This document shows positions 1 through 12,235 of a stretch of 64,000 nucleotides of DNA, in pieces. A program made the translations under genes and the position numbers. The DNA is from Holacanthus passer (taxonomy: Eukaryota; Chordata; Actinopteri; Pomacanthidae), in the NCBI GenBank assembly GCA_025331565.1, contig JAFREQ010000120.1:434001-498000 (forward strand). Reading direction: 5' to 3'. How positions within the stretch are numbered: the stretch's first letter is position 1; each line of letters opens with the position of its first letter. Below the pieces are notes generated by a model, which was given only the letters and a program-made list of their open reading frames with translations, had not been told where the DNA came from and searched no databases.

Positions 1-3000
1 CATAGACTGTAACACTGACACACAATATACCTCTGAGAAAATGATGAACAGTGCAGCTTTACTAGACAATAAAATTGTGTGTTGTTGGTTCAGAGCCAAC
101 GCGTACGTGTCTGTGAAGCCAGAAATATCTCACTGCAGCTAAAGTTTGTGCTTCAAGGCCGAGTGTGACACATGTTCGAGCAAAACGAGTCCTTTCACGT
201 CTCATGCTGCCCATGTTCTCTGGTTGCTTGTAATGTTGGTGATCTGGTATTTTAATCCTGCTTTTTGTGAGAAATAGCTTTAAAAATCTGTTGTGGTGTC
301 ATCGTATTAAATCACATTATATCAAAAGTGCTCCTCATTATTATTGTTCCAAATTATTTACACACAATGTATTGAAGAGCAAAATACAGTCCAGTACGGC
401 AACATCACAAACTGCAGACTCAAGTTGAGTCCATGTCTTTGTGACAAGTTATCAAAGGCCTCTACTGACATAACACACCTGAATCACCAGTGGAACTGTT
501 GATTGCATTGTGGGTAATGTAGGAGCTTGTACTGTGCTGGTTTTGCTGCATCGATTTTCATGCCTTTTTGAAAAACGGTCCGTTCTGAGTCCGACAGTGT
601 TGCAGTAGTTTGAGATTGGTGCTTTTTTATAAAAGTAGTGAGAGGTTTTTGTATTCTGCAGGCCGGCTGAAGGCTGCATTCAATGTTTAAATTATTATAA
701 ATCTTCTTTTCTTCCCTCTGAATTGAGAGATACAGCACCTTGGCTTCATTTCTGCCAATCTTTTATGTGATTTAGGAGCACATTAGCGACTGTTGTGGTA
801 TGTTGTGGTTCTCTGAAGTCTTATATTGTGTTTGTGATGAGATTATACTGTATTGATCTTAGTGTCACTCAGGATAATGGAAGTCTTGTGAGCGACTGAA
901 ATTGTAGAAAAATACCTGCTTATAAACAGCTATTAACAGTTGTATAGTATCCTATAGTTTTCAATTAATTTTGCGGCTGCATGAGATTATGTCTGTTGTG
1001 TTTTTAGTCAATTGCAGCTGCTGTACTTTGCATCTGCACAGTGGTCAGAAGTACTTGTGTCATTTCATGTTCATGTTCCCGACCCAGTTACTTCTGATCA
1101 CGAATGAACATGAGAGTCTGTGTGTTTGTGTGCACAGTATGTATTTTCATGTGGAGATGTGAGCATACATCTGTGGTTTACCCAGTCACTCTTCGTATGT
1201 ATGTGTGCGTGTCAACTGTTTTTTTTTTTTATGTCAAATGTATTTGAGAACTCACACTCACACATACACACACTGTTATGTGCAGGCATTCAAGTTTTTG
1301 TTCATGTCATTTTTTTGTCTGTGTGTGAGCGAGAGCAGGAGGAGGGAGAAAGAGAGAGACAAGCAAAGTATTTTGCAAGCAGAACAGAAAGCCAAAGAAT
1401 AAAGAGAGCCAAGGTAATCTTACAAATAAAAAAATTTAAAAGCTTCCATCGCAGTGACAACCATTGAAATCGCTGAATGAAGCAGAGAGGCGGCACTGCT
1501 CCCACTCAGATAACAGTCAGTGATTTGGAGTGGATGTTTCCTCATCGGTTGAATGGTTTTGAATTTAAACTTCTCACATTTTAACCATTCAGCCAGAATA
1601 TTTCTCTTTGCAGTGGTTTACCTTCGACTGCCAGCAAATTCCCAGGTGATGATGACAAGTTCAGGAGAGATATTGTTAGACCAAAACCTTAACCTGACCC
1701 TAACTTAGCTACACAAATGAACGTGTTAGCTACAGTAACCCTTAGGTTAGGTTGACAAAGATTCAATTTGTGATCACGTCCTGATGCAGAAATATTATTT
1801 TGACACACAACATGCTTTTACCAGGCGGTCCAGACAGAAAACCTGAATTAAGTTGACTAAAAGGTGCTAAATATCTTTGACATCACTTCAGAGCATTTTC
1901 CAGTTTAGTTTTATTAGAATCTTTTATTGTGTCACAATATCACATTTGTGAAAATGCCACGCTCATTTGGGTTCGGTGTGAACTTTGCCTCCTCCTGAAT
2001 GTCTGGGAAAGTTGCGTGTTCAGATGAAGGACAGAGGAGACTAAAGCTGTGAGTACCTGTCAGGTTTTAAAGTTTAGATCGGATCATCTTACGACAGGTG
2101 TTTCTTGGTCCAATGAAAAATCCTCAGTAAATGCCTCCTCAAGGACACAGATAGTCTTTAGTAATGATCATTACTGTAAATGTAGCAGAGAAGGCTATTT
2201 TGCTGTAGTACCTTAATACATTATGGTACAAAGTCATCTTAATAGAGCGTGTAAGAATAAAATTGCGATTTAATGTGAGCATGCAAAGCAATTAAACTGT
2301 TAATAAAGACAATATGTAGTAATCAGTGATGCTATTGTGCAACATTATTACGCACTAATTAAAGCCTGCAACACAGAGGCACAATATACTTTACTATACA
2401 TCAGATAAAGTGTAATGTGTCTCACAGGGCTTTAGTGTGTATTACACATCATACCCTCTATCCTTAGACTCTCAGTTTGGAGAAGCCCCAGTAGAAGATG
2501 TAGAGAAAGAGGATTTTAATATTCAGTCAAGAGTTACAAGTAGCAACATAAACAAGCAAAAGACAAAAAAAATAATCTGAAATCAAGATACTCTGTAAAA
2601 TGACAGACCAGTTTTTACAGATGTTGGTGGAATACTTCATCATTCAGCGCATGTGAGTCACTTCAGGGGTCACAAGTGTGTTTTATTTTCAGGTGGAGAT
2701 TGGAGAGTAAAATAAGAGTTGAGCTCCTCTGCTATAAATCACCAACACAGACAGACACTCCAGTCTGAAGTGAGGCACAGATCATGTTTTACTGCTCTTC
2801 TTCTGTGTTACTGAGAGGGAGAGATCATCCCAGGAAGTCGATCCATCACGCTGACAGCCCCATCTGTATAAAGTTGATGCAGGGGTGAAGAGGAGCAGAC
2901 CAGCGTGTGGTGTTGGTTGTTGCTCTGGTCAGTCTGTCGTGTGGAAGATGAGACGGGAAGTCATTTTTGAAGAGGAGAGATGAGGAACAACAACATATAT

Positions 3001-3107
3001 AAACAACACGTTAGAGAAATACAGCAAAATGAAGTGTGTGCAAAATTACTTAATGGAGTCCAAAATTTGTACCTGACATGAAAAACAAATGTGAATTTCA
3101 CAAATGT
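1..3107. other. Noncoding stretch, no gene seen
   Basis: No open reading frame here has a recognisable domain, and the longest are about 115 codons or less. The stretch is AT-rich with several short GT-rich patches (about 1120-1330). A 32-nt segment around 1614-1645 is preceded by a pyrimidine-rich acceptor-like sequence, but its donor is weak and I do not call it an exon. I see no RNA gene. Confidence 0.7.
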
Positions 3108-3119
3108 GAAGCTATAGAG

Positions 3120-3287
3120 ATGTTGGTAGGTGGTTGTTACTGTTGGACAGATCCAAGCCAGCTGTTTCCAGCCTTTGTGCTAAGCTAAGATAAATGGCTG
3201 ATATGAGAGTGGAACCAATCTTCTCATGTAACTCATCGCCAAAAAGGAAAACGTGCATTTCCCAAATTGTTAAACTATTCCTTTACA
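3120..3287 (+). repeat. Fragment of a fold-back teleost repeat (same family as 29976-30560)
   Basis: This is one arm of a dispersed repeat. It contains GTTTCCAGCCTTTGTGCTAAG, then GAGAGTGGAACCAATCTTCTC, then AACTATTCCTTTACAG. From memory of fish genomes this is the 3' arm of a very common element that ends with GAACTATTCCTTT and whose two ends are inverted copies of each other. Compared with the longer copy at 30 kb, only the right-hand arm is kept here. Confidence 0.6.
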
Positions 3288-3404
3288 GAGGTAGTTGCAG
3301 ACAATGCTAGGAAAGTTTGTGTTAGTCATTACTAGTTGCAAAGCACTGCTCTTGCCCCTGCAGTTGGTTGTGTGTGTGGTATGAAGAGGTCTGGACAGAG
3401 GTTT

Positions 3405-3589
3405 AGACTCACGTTGTGGGGACATAAATTTGTTTGTACAGTCACGTTGTGGGGACTTGTCTTCCTCATGGTATATTTCACAAGTCCCCATAATGTAAAT
3501 CTTAGGGTGAGGAGTTGGGTTAAGGTTAGGGTTAGGCAAGCAGTGGTTATGGTTTGGGTAAGTCTCCAGGAAATGAATGTAAGTCAATG

Positions 3590-3647
<58 letters not shown>
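3405..3647 (+). repeat. GTGGGGAC-type dispersed repeat ending in a GT microsatellite
   Basis: The segment has two direct copies of CACGTTGTGGGGAC (about 3411 and 3443), an inverted GTCCCCAT, a short run of telomere-like TTAGGG-related units (GGTTAAGGTTAGGGTTAGG, about 3519-3537), then AATGAATGTAAGTCAATGA running straight into (GT)n. I recognise this order (GTGGGGACA, GGTTAGGGTTAG, AATGTAAGTCAATG, GT array) as a recurrent teleost repeat. It is therefore not evidence for a chromosome end or fusion point. Confidence 0.6.
3591..3647. repeat. (GT)n microsatellite
   Basis: Almost perfect GT array of about 27 units at the end of the GTGGGGAC-type repeat. Confidence 0.97.
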
Positions 3648-3649
<2 letters not shown>

Positions 3650-5060
3650 ATTGTTGCGGCTGTCTCATCTGTCATGAAATGTGTCAAAAGAAAAGAGGTT
3701 TCTGTGTGTTTGTGATCAGGAGATCTGAGGGAGGAAGAGAATCCAAAAGAACAGCGAGATCCACCATGTAATGATTTATACAGGCATCCACATGTGCAGG
3801 GCAGAGAAACACACACACACACGAACACGCAGTCTCATATACAGTAGTTGAAAAGATTTGACTTACACACTAATATTTGGTTTGTCCTTTAACAAAATGT
3901 GTTTGATGAATGATGGTATTTTTATCCATGTTAATTTTATAAAGAGGTACATGTGGGAATTGTTAACTTCTGACTCTGATGATTCTTCTTGATTATTTCC
4001 TGTGTTGGAAACGAAGTAGAATAATAAACTGTTATAATCAACTGGTTTTGCCATCATTAGGACGGTGATTTGCCCAGGTTTTACTGGCTTTTTAATTTGA
4101 TCACTTAAAGTTGAATTTTATGTGTATGTATTTTCATGCATGTGACTGTGTGGTCACCAGTTTAAAACCTAGAAAAGCCTATGTGAGCAGAAAATTGTAT
4201 GTTGTCTCTGAAAACTGGCTGTTGAAGTGTCCATGAGCAGCACAGTCGAACCTGGATGTGAGAGTTTTTATTTTTGTGTATAGGTGGACTTTCCCTGTGT
4301 GTGATTCTGGTTAATCAGGACCATTGCGTCTGGTCCGAGCCAGTCACAGAGGAGAGTTATTCAGCGGAAGGTCCCTTTAGAGCGAGGCGTCAGTCAAACC
4401 CAACTGCTAATCAGGGAGGCTTTTCCCTTCCTGGCAGAGGAATGACTGTGTTGATGAAGACTGTTATCAGAGCCTCTTTGCCCTTCATGACAAACAGCTG
4501 TGCTTCCTCTAAATGTGCCAAACACAAGAGCGACCAGCTTTCCCATTATCCACAGCGATTTGTGATCAATTATCAACCACCACGGCTGAATGGTGAAGCC
4601 CATCCGGAAGTCCCTGAAGATACAGCTTCACTAATAGCTGCTAGATACCAGCTCCAAGAAAAACTGCACAGAAATCAATAAAACACCCAATTTTCCCAGA
4701 AGAAGTTCTGGGAAAACTTTGCTTTAAAGGACTAATTTGACTTCTTTTACTAAAAGTCTTGGAAGCAATTTTAAAAGTTATTGTTCCATTAAGGGAGTAT
4801 TAAAGGCTTGAATAGAAGTATATTTTGGGATATGATTGTCTTGATTGGCAGGTAGGTTGTTACACTGGTCAGCCTTCAGCTTCAGACAGGATTCACCACC
4901 TTACCCACGTTTGGATTTTCTGGTTGGAGACAAAGATGATAGCGGTAAACCCAAATCTAGATGTAAGATAAACTTCCCCTCAGACACCTGACAGTAGCAA
5001 CTAATCAGAAATCAGCATTTTTGTGGCCATGGAATATTAGAGAGGCATAAATATCGTCCC
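3648..5060. other. Noncoding stretch, possible conserved block at 4330-4620
   Basis: A 135-codon reading frame on the plus strand (4274-4681) is the longest here. It has no recognisable domain, a cysteine-scattered composition, and no convincing splice sites. The 4330-4620 part is less AT-rich and free of simple repeats. It could be conserved noncoding DNA, but nothing in the sequence alone proves this. Confidence 0.55.
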
Positions 5061-5110
5061 GAATTTCCCCTATGGGGGATCAATAAAGAATTACCTTATA
5101 TTCTATGGAA
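5061..5110 (+). repeat. Retroposon 3'-tail-like motif
   Basis: GAATTTCCCC-TATGGGGGATCAATAAAG followed by AATTACCTTATATTCT. The pattern TTTCCCC...GGGGATNAATAAAG with a short repetitive tail recurs in this window (25.9, 26.4, 30.6, 41.7 and 62.8 kb). It matches the 3' ends of fish non-LTR elements and their SINE partners as I remember them. Confidence 0.55.
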
Positions 5111-5432
5111 ACATTTGTCTCAAATGTGACATAACATCTTATCATGAGAAACAATGGTACAGAATCAAAGCATTTATGAGACACTTCCAGTAACTTTATG
5201 AAATACCTTCTCATGATGTTGTCACAATAAGCCATAATTGTTGTCTCTCTATGCTGTATGTATATGTGATGACGAATTTACATTTTAGTAGTTTGTGGTG
5301 ACTGAGAGGTAGCTGGTTTCTTGTTGTTAGTATGAATGTTCTTAACCTACACTAAAGGAGTCTTCTCTGGATGTATATGATTCCGTCAGTATGTAATATA
5401 ACCCAGTTTGTATTTACCCTCTGATACTTTAT

Positions 5433-5445
5433 CCACAAGGGGGCG
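5433..5445 (+). promoter_or_regulatory. CTCF-like site
   Basis: CCACAAGGGGGCG matches the CTCF core consensus (CCASYAGRKGGC) at nearly all positions. Such sites are also carried by dispersed repeats in fish, and occupancy cannot be judged from sequence. Confidence 0.3.
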
Positions 5446-7650
5446 GTGTGCAACATATAACCAAGGTGCAGCTCACTTGTTAACTGATGTCAGCATGAAG
5501 TCCAGAGACTGAGGGTGTGATGGATTTCTCCACTGACTCATTAAAGCTTCTATTGCATTACCTTATTATTGATCCTGTAAAGAGACGGATATAGAGCATC
5601 TCTTCATCTGAGGACAGGCAGCGCATTATTGTGCTTCTGATGGTGAAAATATCTCCTGAGGTGAAGGTGCGGCATCAGCAACAGGCACTGGGTAATTATA
5701 GACATGTATAATTATGTGACCCATATATTTAGAGAAGATGGGCACATGTAAGGTTCAACATGCATCTGCCCCCCCAACCCACCCCCACCCTCCAGGTTAC
5801 AGTGTTCAAATACATTCATATGTACATCAACATAGTCTTTACTTCTCTTACAAACACAGAGAAGTTTGAACTAGACTTCCAGTGATGGCAGCATTGGACA
5901 GTATATCTTGCATATTTCACTTTCATTTACATATATTATTCGACAATGTGATGATTTAGGATGTATTAAGAACATTGTACTGGCCAAAAACTGCGGTAAA
6001 ATCATGCCATAGTGTTGCAAAAATAACAATCTGTGAGATGTTTTCTTGATTTTTGGTTTTCTTGAAGGTGCAAAAGGTCTCAAAACACACACACTGTAAA
6101 TAATAAGTGAGAGTGTATAATGCTGTCAAAAATCTAATCCATAGTCGGCTTGCCTGAGAGAACATGCACAAAAACAGCACCCTTATCATATCAGTGTGAA
6201 CATGACAGCAGAGTGGATAAGGAGATGAGGAAAGGAAGGGAGGGGCGGAGGGAGGAAACTCTGTGAGTCAGTCATGGCAGGGCTCTGCAGTGAACGGAGC
6301 GATGAGGAGTTTCACACGGCAGTCTGGGGCGTCAGCAGCTGTCAGTTATTGTATAAGCAGTCTGCCTATGCTGCCGGTCAATGGGCAGCTGAAGGTTCAG
6401 TGCTCAACTGCATCTATGTTTTATTTATTTGACCCTCTGCAGGGAAGGTCGCAACATCCCCAGTTTGATTCTGGCCGCGGACATTTGTTACTGTCATATG
6501 TTTGATCTTCATCTATCTATCTATTATAAGACAAAATGACAAACAATAATCTTACATGGTGGATTTTTTTAATCTCCTTAAGGGTAAAGTGAAATGACAC
6601 TGAATGACCATTTTTATTTCCTATGTTAAGACTATTGTACCAGACACAGCACATTCCAATCTCCTGCCAAAAACTGTCAATAATCAGACATTTTCAGGTA
6701 AATTTAATACCTCTAAAATGACACTCCACCCAGATGACCAGCTTTTTATTTCTAAACACATGTTATATGTCACTAGATGTCTCCAGAAATGCCACCTACT
6801 ACAGAACCAAAAAAGACAACAAAAGCACATAATCAGACATCATGTAAACTATACAAAATGCAGTACAAGATCTAATCTGCAAAGAGCACTTCACACTAAA
6901 AAATAAGAACATGTATGTAAATTCATGATTATATTCACCCATGAGGCAGTTTTCACCTCATTAGCAAAACTATCAGCAGAAACTTTTCATTTTCACTGAA
7001 TCCTTCATTTCCTTTTCTTAGAGTTACTGTGAAAGACTCGACTCCAACTCATTGGTCAGTTTGCAGAATCGATACATCAACCTATAATAACTTGACAGCA
7101 ACTTTGAGAATCTTTCTCAGAGTTGGTGGAGATTTGCGCTTTGAGTTTGCTTTGATGTTTTTAATCAGTTCATTAGTTCGAGTTCAAAAGAGAAAAGTTG
7201 GCGGAATGAAAAAGCCAGACACATCATGTGCTATATGCTAAAAATACTATGTAAAGATGGAGGAACATTTCTGTCCATTGTTCAATAGTTGCACTGTAAA
7301 CATTAGGCGACTTGATAGAGTGAGACAGATTTCATTCAGGAGGAAACTCTGCTAGATTTCTTTCCAGTACAGCATGCATTTTAACTCTGTGCAAATATGC
7401 TTTTGGCTGCTGTTTGATTCAAGGAGACTCATTCACATGAATAGCAATGAGATATTCGGGATGCACTCTGCATTCAGGAAGAGGATACCCCCTGCCATTC
7501 ATATGCACACAACAGTGTCTCATACACACAGGCTCATTGGCAGTCACATACACACACATACACAGCCATTTTCAACTCCTGCATATGCATACACACATAC
7601 ATTTCTACATGCACACAAAGCAGACAATCAGAATGTTTTCCCACATACTA
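5446..7650. other. Noncoding stretch, nothing recognised
   Basis: AT-rich sequence with a short CTATCTATCTAT run near 6512-6524 and CA-rich patches near 7510-7615. Reading frames of up to about 115 codons lack domains and partly reflect CA repeats (runs of His-Thr). No RNA gene or exon is supported. Confidence 0.65.
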
Positions 7651-8115
7651 TTTTCACACCAAAATTAGCTCTTATGTGTGAGTTTTTCAAACGCGAGAAA
7701 ACCCATAAAATAGGCTGCTGACTTTCCCATTGCCAGTAGATGAGTTTCTGTTTTTTTTGAATGTGCCAGAAAACACGGAACAGCAGAAAGCATCATGGTT
7801 TCTTTTTCATATCTTTTACTTAAGTCTCTCTTTTCTGAACTCAGTACATACTCAATGATGTTGCTGTTGCACATTTTTTCCCAGACTCTAAACAACAATA
7901 TATAATGTTCCTAGCTAATTATGCACCGTCTGGAACTTCAATGCATGTCATAGGGGCGAAAATTTGTCCACCTGGGTGTCACGTTTCCATCACTGCCGAT
8001 CGGAGTTGGAGCTGATAAATACCTGTGACTACTGCACAGTCCTTTGACCTGGGAATGAATGTTGGTCTTTAAAGACAAAGCCAGATGTTAGTGGGGGTTT
8101 TTTTCAGTGTGAAAG
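7651..8115 (+). mobile_element. Nonautonomous DNA-transposon-like element, copy 1
   Basis: This segment and 53352-53699 are diverged copies of one repeat. Shared blocks in the same order are CACCAAAATTAGCT, CCCATTGCCAGTAG-TGAGTTT, GATAAATACCTGTGACTACT and a final AGCCAGAT...TTTT...CAGTGTGAAAG. The left end TTTTCACACCAAAA and the reverse complement of the right end CCTTTCACACTGAAAA form short terminal inverted repeats. No transposase reading frame is present. This copy carries roughly 115 bp more in the middle than the other one. Confidence 0.7.
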
Positions 8116-9695
8116 GAGTAACTATGTGTATCCGTGTCGCAGTGCATGTTGTGCAAAACAACAAAAACTCACATGTTCTCGTGACCCGGCACACACTCTG
8201 CAACCAGCTATAATAGATCATAACACTCAGACAGTACCTGTGGGCATGCAGCACTTTAGGCTACAGTCCATTTTCTCATGTTTATTTGCCCTAACAAGCT
8301 TTGGCCAAACTCTTCAACCTCATCCAAATATGCCTTTTTACAGTCAGCAGTAGAGGGTTTCAGTTAGTGAGCAGCTCATGGAGGAAGCAGGTTAGAGCGC
8401 AGTTATTCAATTTGTGCTGGAGAACAGGTCACATGTTTATAGAGCCTGACTTGAATAGAGAAAAGATAAGAAATAGGTCACAGACAGTTACAGTATGTAT
8501 GAAAGATAATCAAGCATGTTATGCAAGATTTAAAAAAAACAAGGTCCAGAACACATCTTTCTTTGTAAATTCAGAGAAAATTGTTTCTTCCACATTTACT
8601 GGAATAAACAGACGTGTGCGTGAGTTTGACGGTGACATAAGAAAGCCCATTAGTCGTCATCCAGACTCCATTTTTTTCCAGTAAAATGTATGACCTCACC
8701 AGTGATTACATCTGTATCAAGTCACACACCACAACACTTTTATCCACTCTGTCTAATTGTGTCAATAAACCCATGTGACCAAACCCCATCAGCGCTGACG
8801 TTAATGCTGTTAGTCAACACTGTTAAGAGGTCACTGAGTTGACCTTGACCTTCCTACCACCCCCCACAGGAGCTCTGTGACCCTGCTGACGCCTCATACC
8901 TCATTAATACAGGACGACTGATGCACTGAGGTCCCATGCGACCTTTAGACACACACACACACTCTCACTCTGTCACACACACATTTCTGCATCTGACCTT
9001 CCACAGCGGGCGATCGCATTTCCCGATGAGTGTGTGTGACCCACTGAACCGGCTCACCTGCAGGGGCGAGGGGGTTCAGCAGCGAGGGGTCACCGGGGTC
9101 GCCGCCCACTGGGACATATTCAGGAGAATAGATTGGTTGGTTCAAGATGACGGACAGGTTCCCAGACAAACTGCTGAAGTGGGTTAAATGGTTAAATTGC
9201 TGTTAGTTTGGTTGTGAAATGAGACAGAAACAGGATACAGTGTATATGTTCATTAGGACACACAATCATAAACCCAAACTCCGGTCATGTGGTGGCTTTG
9301 TACATACATATAATTAGCATATTCCTCAATGCATTGGTATGTTTAAAGTAAAATTTAATTTAAAAAAACCCCAACAAAACACTGCACCTCTAGTCAGCCA
9401 CTGCTCATCACCAAAGGATGAGATAAAATCATGTCACGAATGCAGACATCCTAAAAACATATTTTTACAAAGTTTCCTTCCAAACTTCTTGCTCTGTCTA
9501 ATCCCCTGAACGCGAACAAAGAGAGAACACAAAAGAAAAAAAAAGACACGGTATGTTCTCACCACTGTCAATTGGTTGTTTGTCTGTGACCAATATCGAA
9601 AAAATAAGTCCACATTCACACTCCCAAGAGAAAGAAACCAATTGATTTCAGTGATGCTGTGACCTTCCCTCCACTTTCAGTTTGATGCTTTCCCC
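8116..9695. other. Noncoding stretch, nothing recognised
   Basis: No gene seen. A patch at 8940-9180 is richer in GC and CA repeats. Reading frames on both strands through it are short and unrelated to any family I know. Confidence 0.65.
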
Positions 9696-9982
9696 TGACC
9701 TGACTGCAGCCCGGTCTCTTCAGTCTGCATACAAATAACATGACTCTATTGTGTGCAGTGCATCTGCCAAAGTGACATTTTGCATTCAAGTGATACGCCA
9801 GTCTTTTCCATTAAAGTCTGTGGAGAGCAGATGTGTCCAAATACCATGCAAGCTATGGATGATGACAGTGACACCTGCACGCCAAATTTCACTTGCGCAC
9901 TGCATGCAATTTGAAAGTGTTATTGTCGTATACAAGTCATGTTATTTGTACGCAGAGTGATAAGACCGGGTTAGTCATAGAG
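9696..9982. mobile_element. Fold-back (long inverted repeat) element
   Basis: The left arm (about 9696-9745: GACTGCAGCCCGGTCTCTTCA, then CATACAAATAACATGACT) is the reverse complement, with a few mismatches, of the right arm (about 9934-9980: AGTCATGTTATTTGTACGCAG, then AAGACCGGGTTAGTCA). The arms are about 45 bp and enclose a spacer of about 190 bp. There is no coding capacity. This fits a small nonautonomous fold-back or MITE-type element. Sequences just outside both arms (CACATTCACACTCCC near 9611 and 10000) are also alike, so the repeated unit may be larger. Confidence 0.75.
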
Positions 9983-12099
9983 GCTATAAATTTGGTCTGC
10001 ACATTCACACTCCCGACAGAAAGAAATGCATTGATGGTGACTATGCGACCTTCAGGGCCATCAACAGGCCAAACTGTGTCTATCCAAACTTTTAGCTACA
10101 CTGTTCTCTCATCCACCCACTGACGATGTCGATTGTCACATCTGACTGTGGAAATTATTCAACCTTGATGATGTTCACTCTTTTGAGCAAGTAGTCACTG
10201 TCTAACAGGAACAACAGCAACCTGTGCAGGCATTTATCACAAGTAATGTCTCAGTTATTTTTCTGTCTTCACATTAATTCAGTCGATACAGAGCCACTGG
10301 AGGGGGAAGAAGCACTCTCTGAGCTAGAGAGCTTGCTGACGGTTAGGTTTGCTAACAGGACATGAAGTTCACACGGACAGAGAAGTGGATGGTGCAACAC
10401 GGCGAGTAAGCTATGACGACTTCTTCAAAGGTCAGCACTGTCAAGAATGCTTGCTGTTTGTCAGCTGGGCTAATACACATGAGCAAGTTCACCAAAGTCG
10501 ACCTGGACGCAGAAAAATTGCTTGACCCTGAGAACGAATCCACTAATCACTGCCTTTTTATTAGACTTGATTTCTTGTCACTTTAAATGCTGCTGGGACC
10601 AAGGCTTTATCCCATCTAGTCAGTGTTCAGGCTTTCCCATTTGAAGGAATGCCACATGAGGACACAGGTAACAAACAAGGCAGAAACAAAGGCAGGAGCA
10701 TCTTAACTCACACCTGATGATAAATAAAGTCAGTATATAAAACGATATGTCTTTAACCTCTAAATGACTCTTTTAAACATCGCCTAAATATGAAAATGTT
10801 TGAGTGTGTTTGAGATGATACTCAAGTTTTTTAACTGGATATTTTAACACTATGTATGACTGATCAGGAATAACAAAGCAGCTGTGTCAGTGTCTCTTAT
10901 AATATCATTAGCAAACACTTCCACCCTCTTTTATTTAACTTGGGTCTTCTGTTCTTAGTGTGTGTGTCTGTGCACGCAGTGATCAGACCTCACAAGCTAT
11001 TTTCCTTCTCATTTGACGTGAATCCTCCCAAAACCAAGCGCTCCCGACAGATGACAAAAAACCCAAAAGATGGATGAGATGCCTGAAACGAAAATGTCAG
11101 AACCGAAATGTCCCGCTGTGCGTGTGATCAGACAGGAAAGACACCGTGGCTGTCTCCTCTCCTCGCAGTGTAATATTCCTCTAAAGGTCACAGCAATTGT
11201 CTGCCGGAGTAGAACAAAAGGAAAAAAAAGGATAAAATGCTTTTCTTTCATTTCGACCACAGAACAGCCTGATCCTCTCACATCAACTACACTGTCTGGA
11301 TTTCATATCTGTGGACATCATATTTCTGTGAGACTGATTTGCTCGACAGAAAGTGATGCCAGTAAACTAAAGGCGTGAAACTGAGATCTTGGGCATTTTA
11401 ACTGCACTTCAGACAGCATCATAAGTTATGGATGATGTGTTTGCTCTTTTGAATTTCAGAGAATTGACCAGATAATGAAAAAATGGAGGCAAGTAGAAGC
11501 TAGTAAAGTTTGCAAAGGAAACACCATCGATTTAAAGATTCCTGAGAGATATAAAGGTGGGAAAGATATTTGCAAGGTTCCTTGAAAACCTGTTTGTTCA
11601 GTACAGATATTACATCATGTCCCAAGTGATGACCCCAATCATTTCCTCCGAGCTCACTGCTGAAGTTTTCAAACTCTTACTGTTGAGTGTGTGTGGCTGT
11701 GGGAGGTTTGGCTTGAGAACTTACCAGGAAGTCCAGTTGTTTCACTTGTTTCCCACCAGTTTCTCTCCTTTTTTTTTTTTTTGCTCCCGCCTCCGTACGT
11801 TACACAACCAGTCATACAAGTTGCTAAAACACATTTTTCCTTGCTCCATCTAAAATGTTTGCAGCTTGAGCAGACACGTCTTTGCTTCAATTTGTGGTGG
11901 CTAGAGCGAATCCGCCTGCGTTTTTGTTCATTTCATTTATTTTGTGTGTACACTTAAGTATATGAATGGCGAGAGCTGGGAAGACTTGGGGAGCGAATGT
12001 TTCATGTTTAAGAGGATGCTGAAGATGCACTAAGTTTGAATTGTGGGGGTTATGTACAGTGGGTGTGTGTGCCTGCATGAAAAGAATATACAGAAACAC

Positions 12100-12100
<1 letters not shown>
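9983..12100. other. Noncoding stretch, nothing recognised
   Basis: No gene, RNA or clear repeat beyond the CACATTCACACTCCC similarity near 10000. Reading frames of up to about 102 codons (around 11070-11378) have no domain or splice support. Confidence 0.65.

Positions 12101-12130
<30 letters not shown>
12101..12130. repeat. (GT)n microsatellite, interrupted
   Basis: GT array with one TTT interruption. Confidence 0.95.
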
Positions 12131-12211
12131 ATGAGAACAGTAGATAGTGCAGGTTTGTTTTTAGAGGCAGTGTGACAGTGTTTGGATTGACAAATGTGGC
12201 TGAATGTAAGC

Positions 12212-12235
12212 GTGTGTGTGTGTGTGTGTGTGTGT
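12212..12235. repeat. (GT)n microsatellite
   Basis: About 12 perfect GT units. Confidence 0.95.

Noticed and set aside
3519..3537. Interstitial telomere signal
   Set aside because: Too short and embedded in a recognised type of dispersed repeat next to a GT array.
4274..4681. 135-codon plus-strand reading frame
   Set aside because: No recognisable domain or flanking splice sites. Could be conserved noncoding DNA but not a supported gene.
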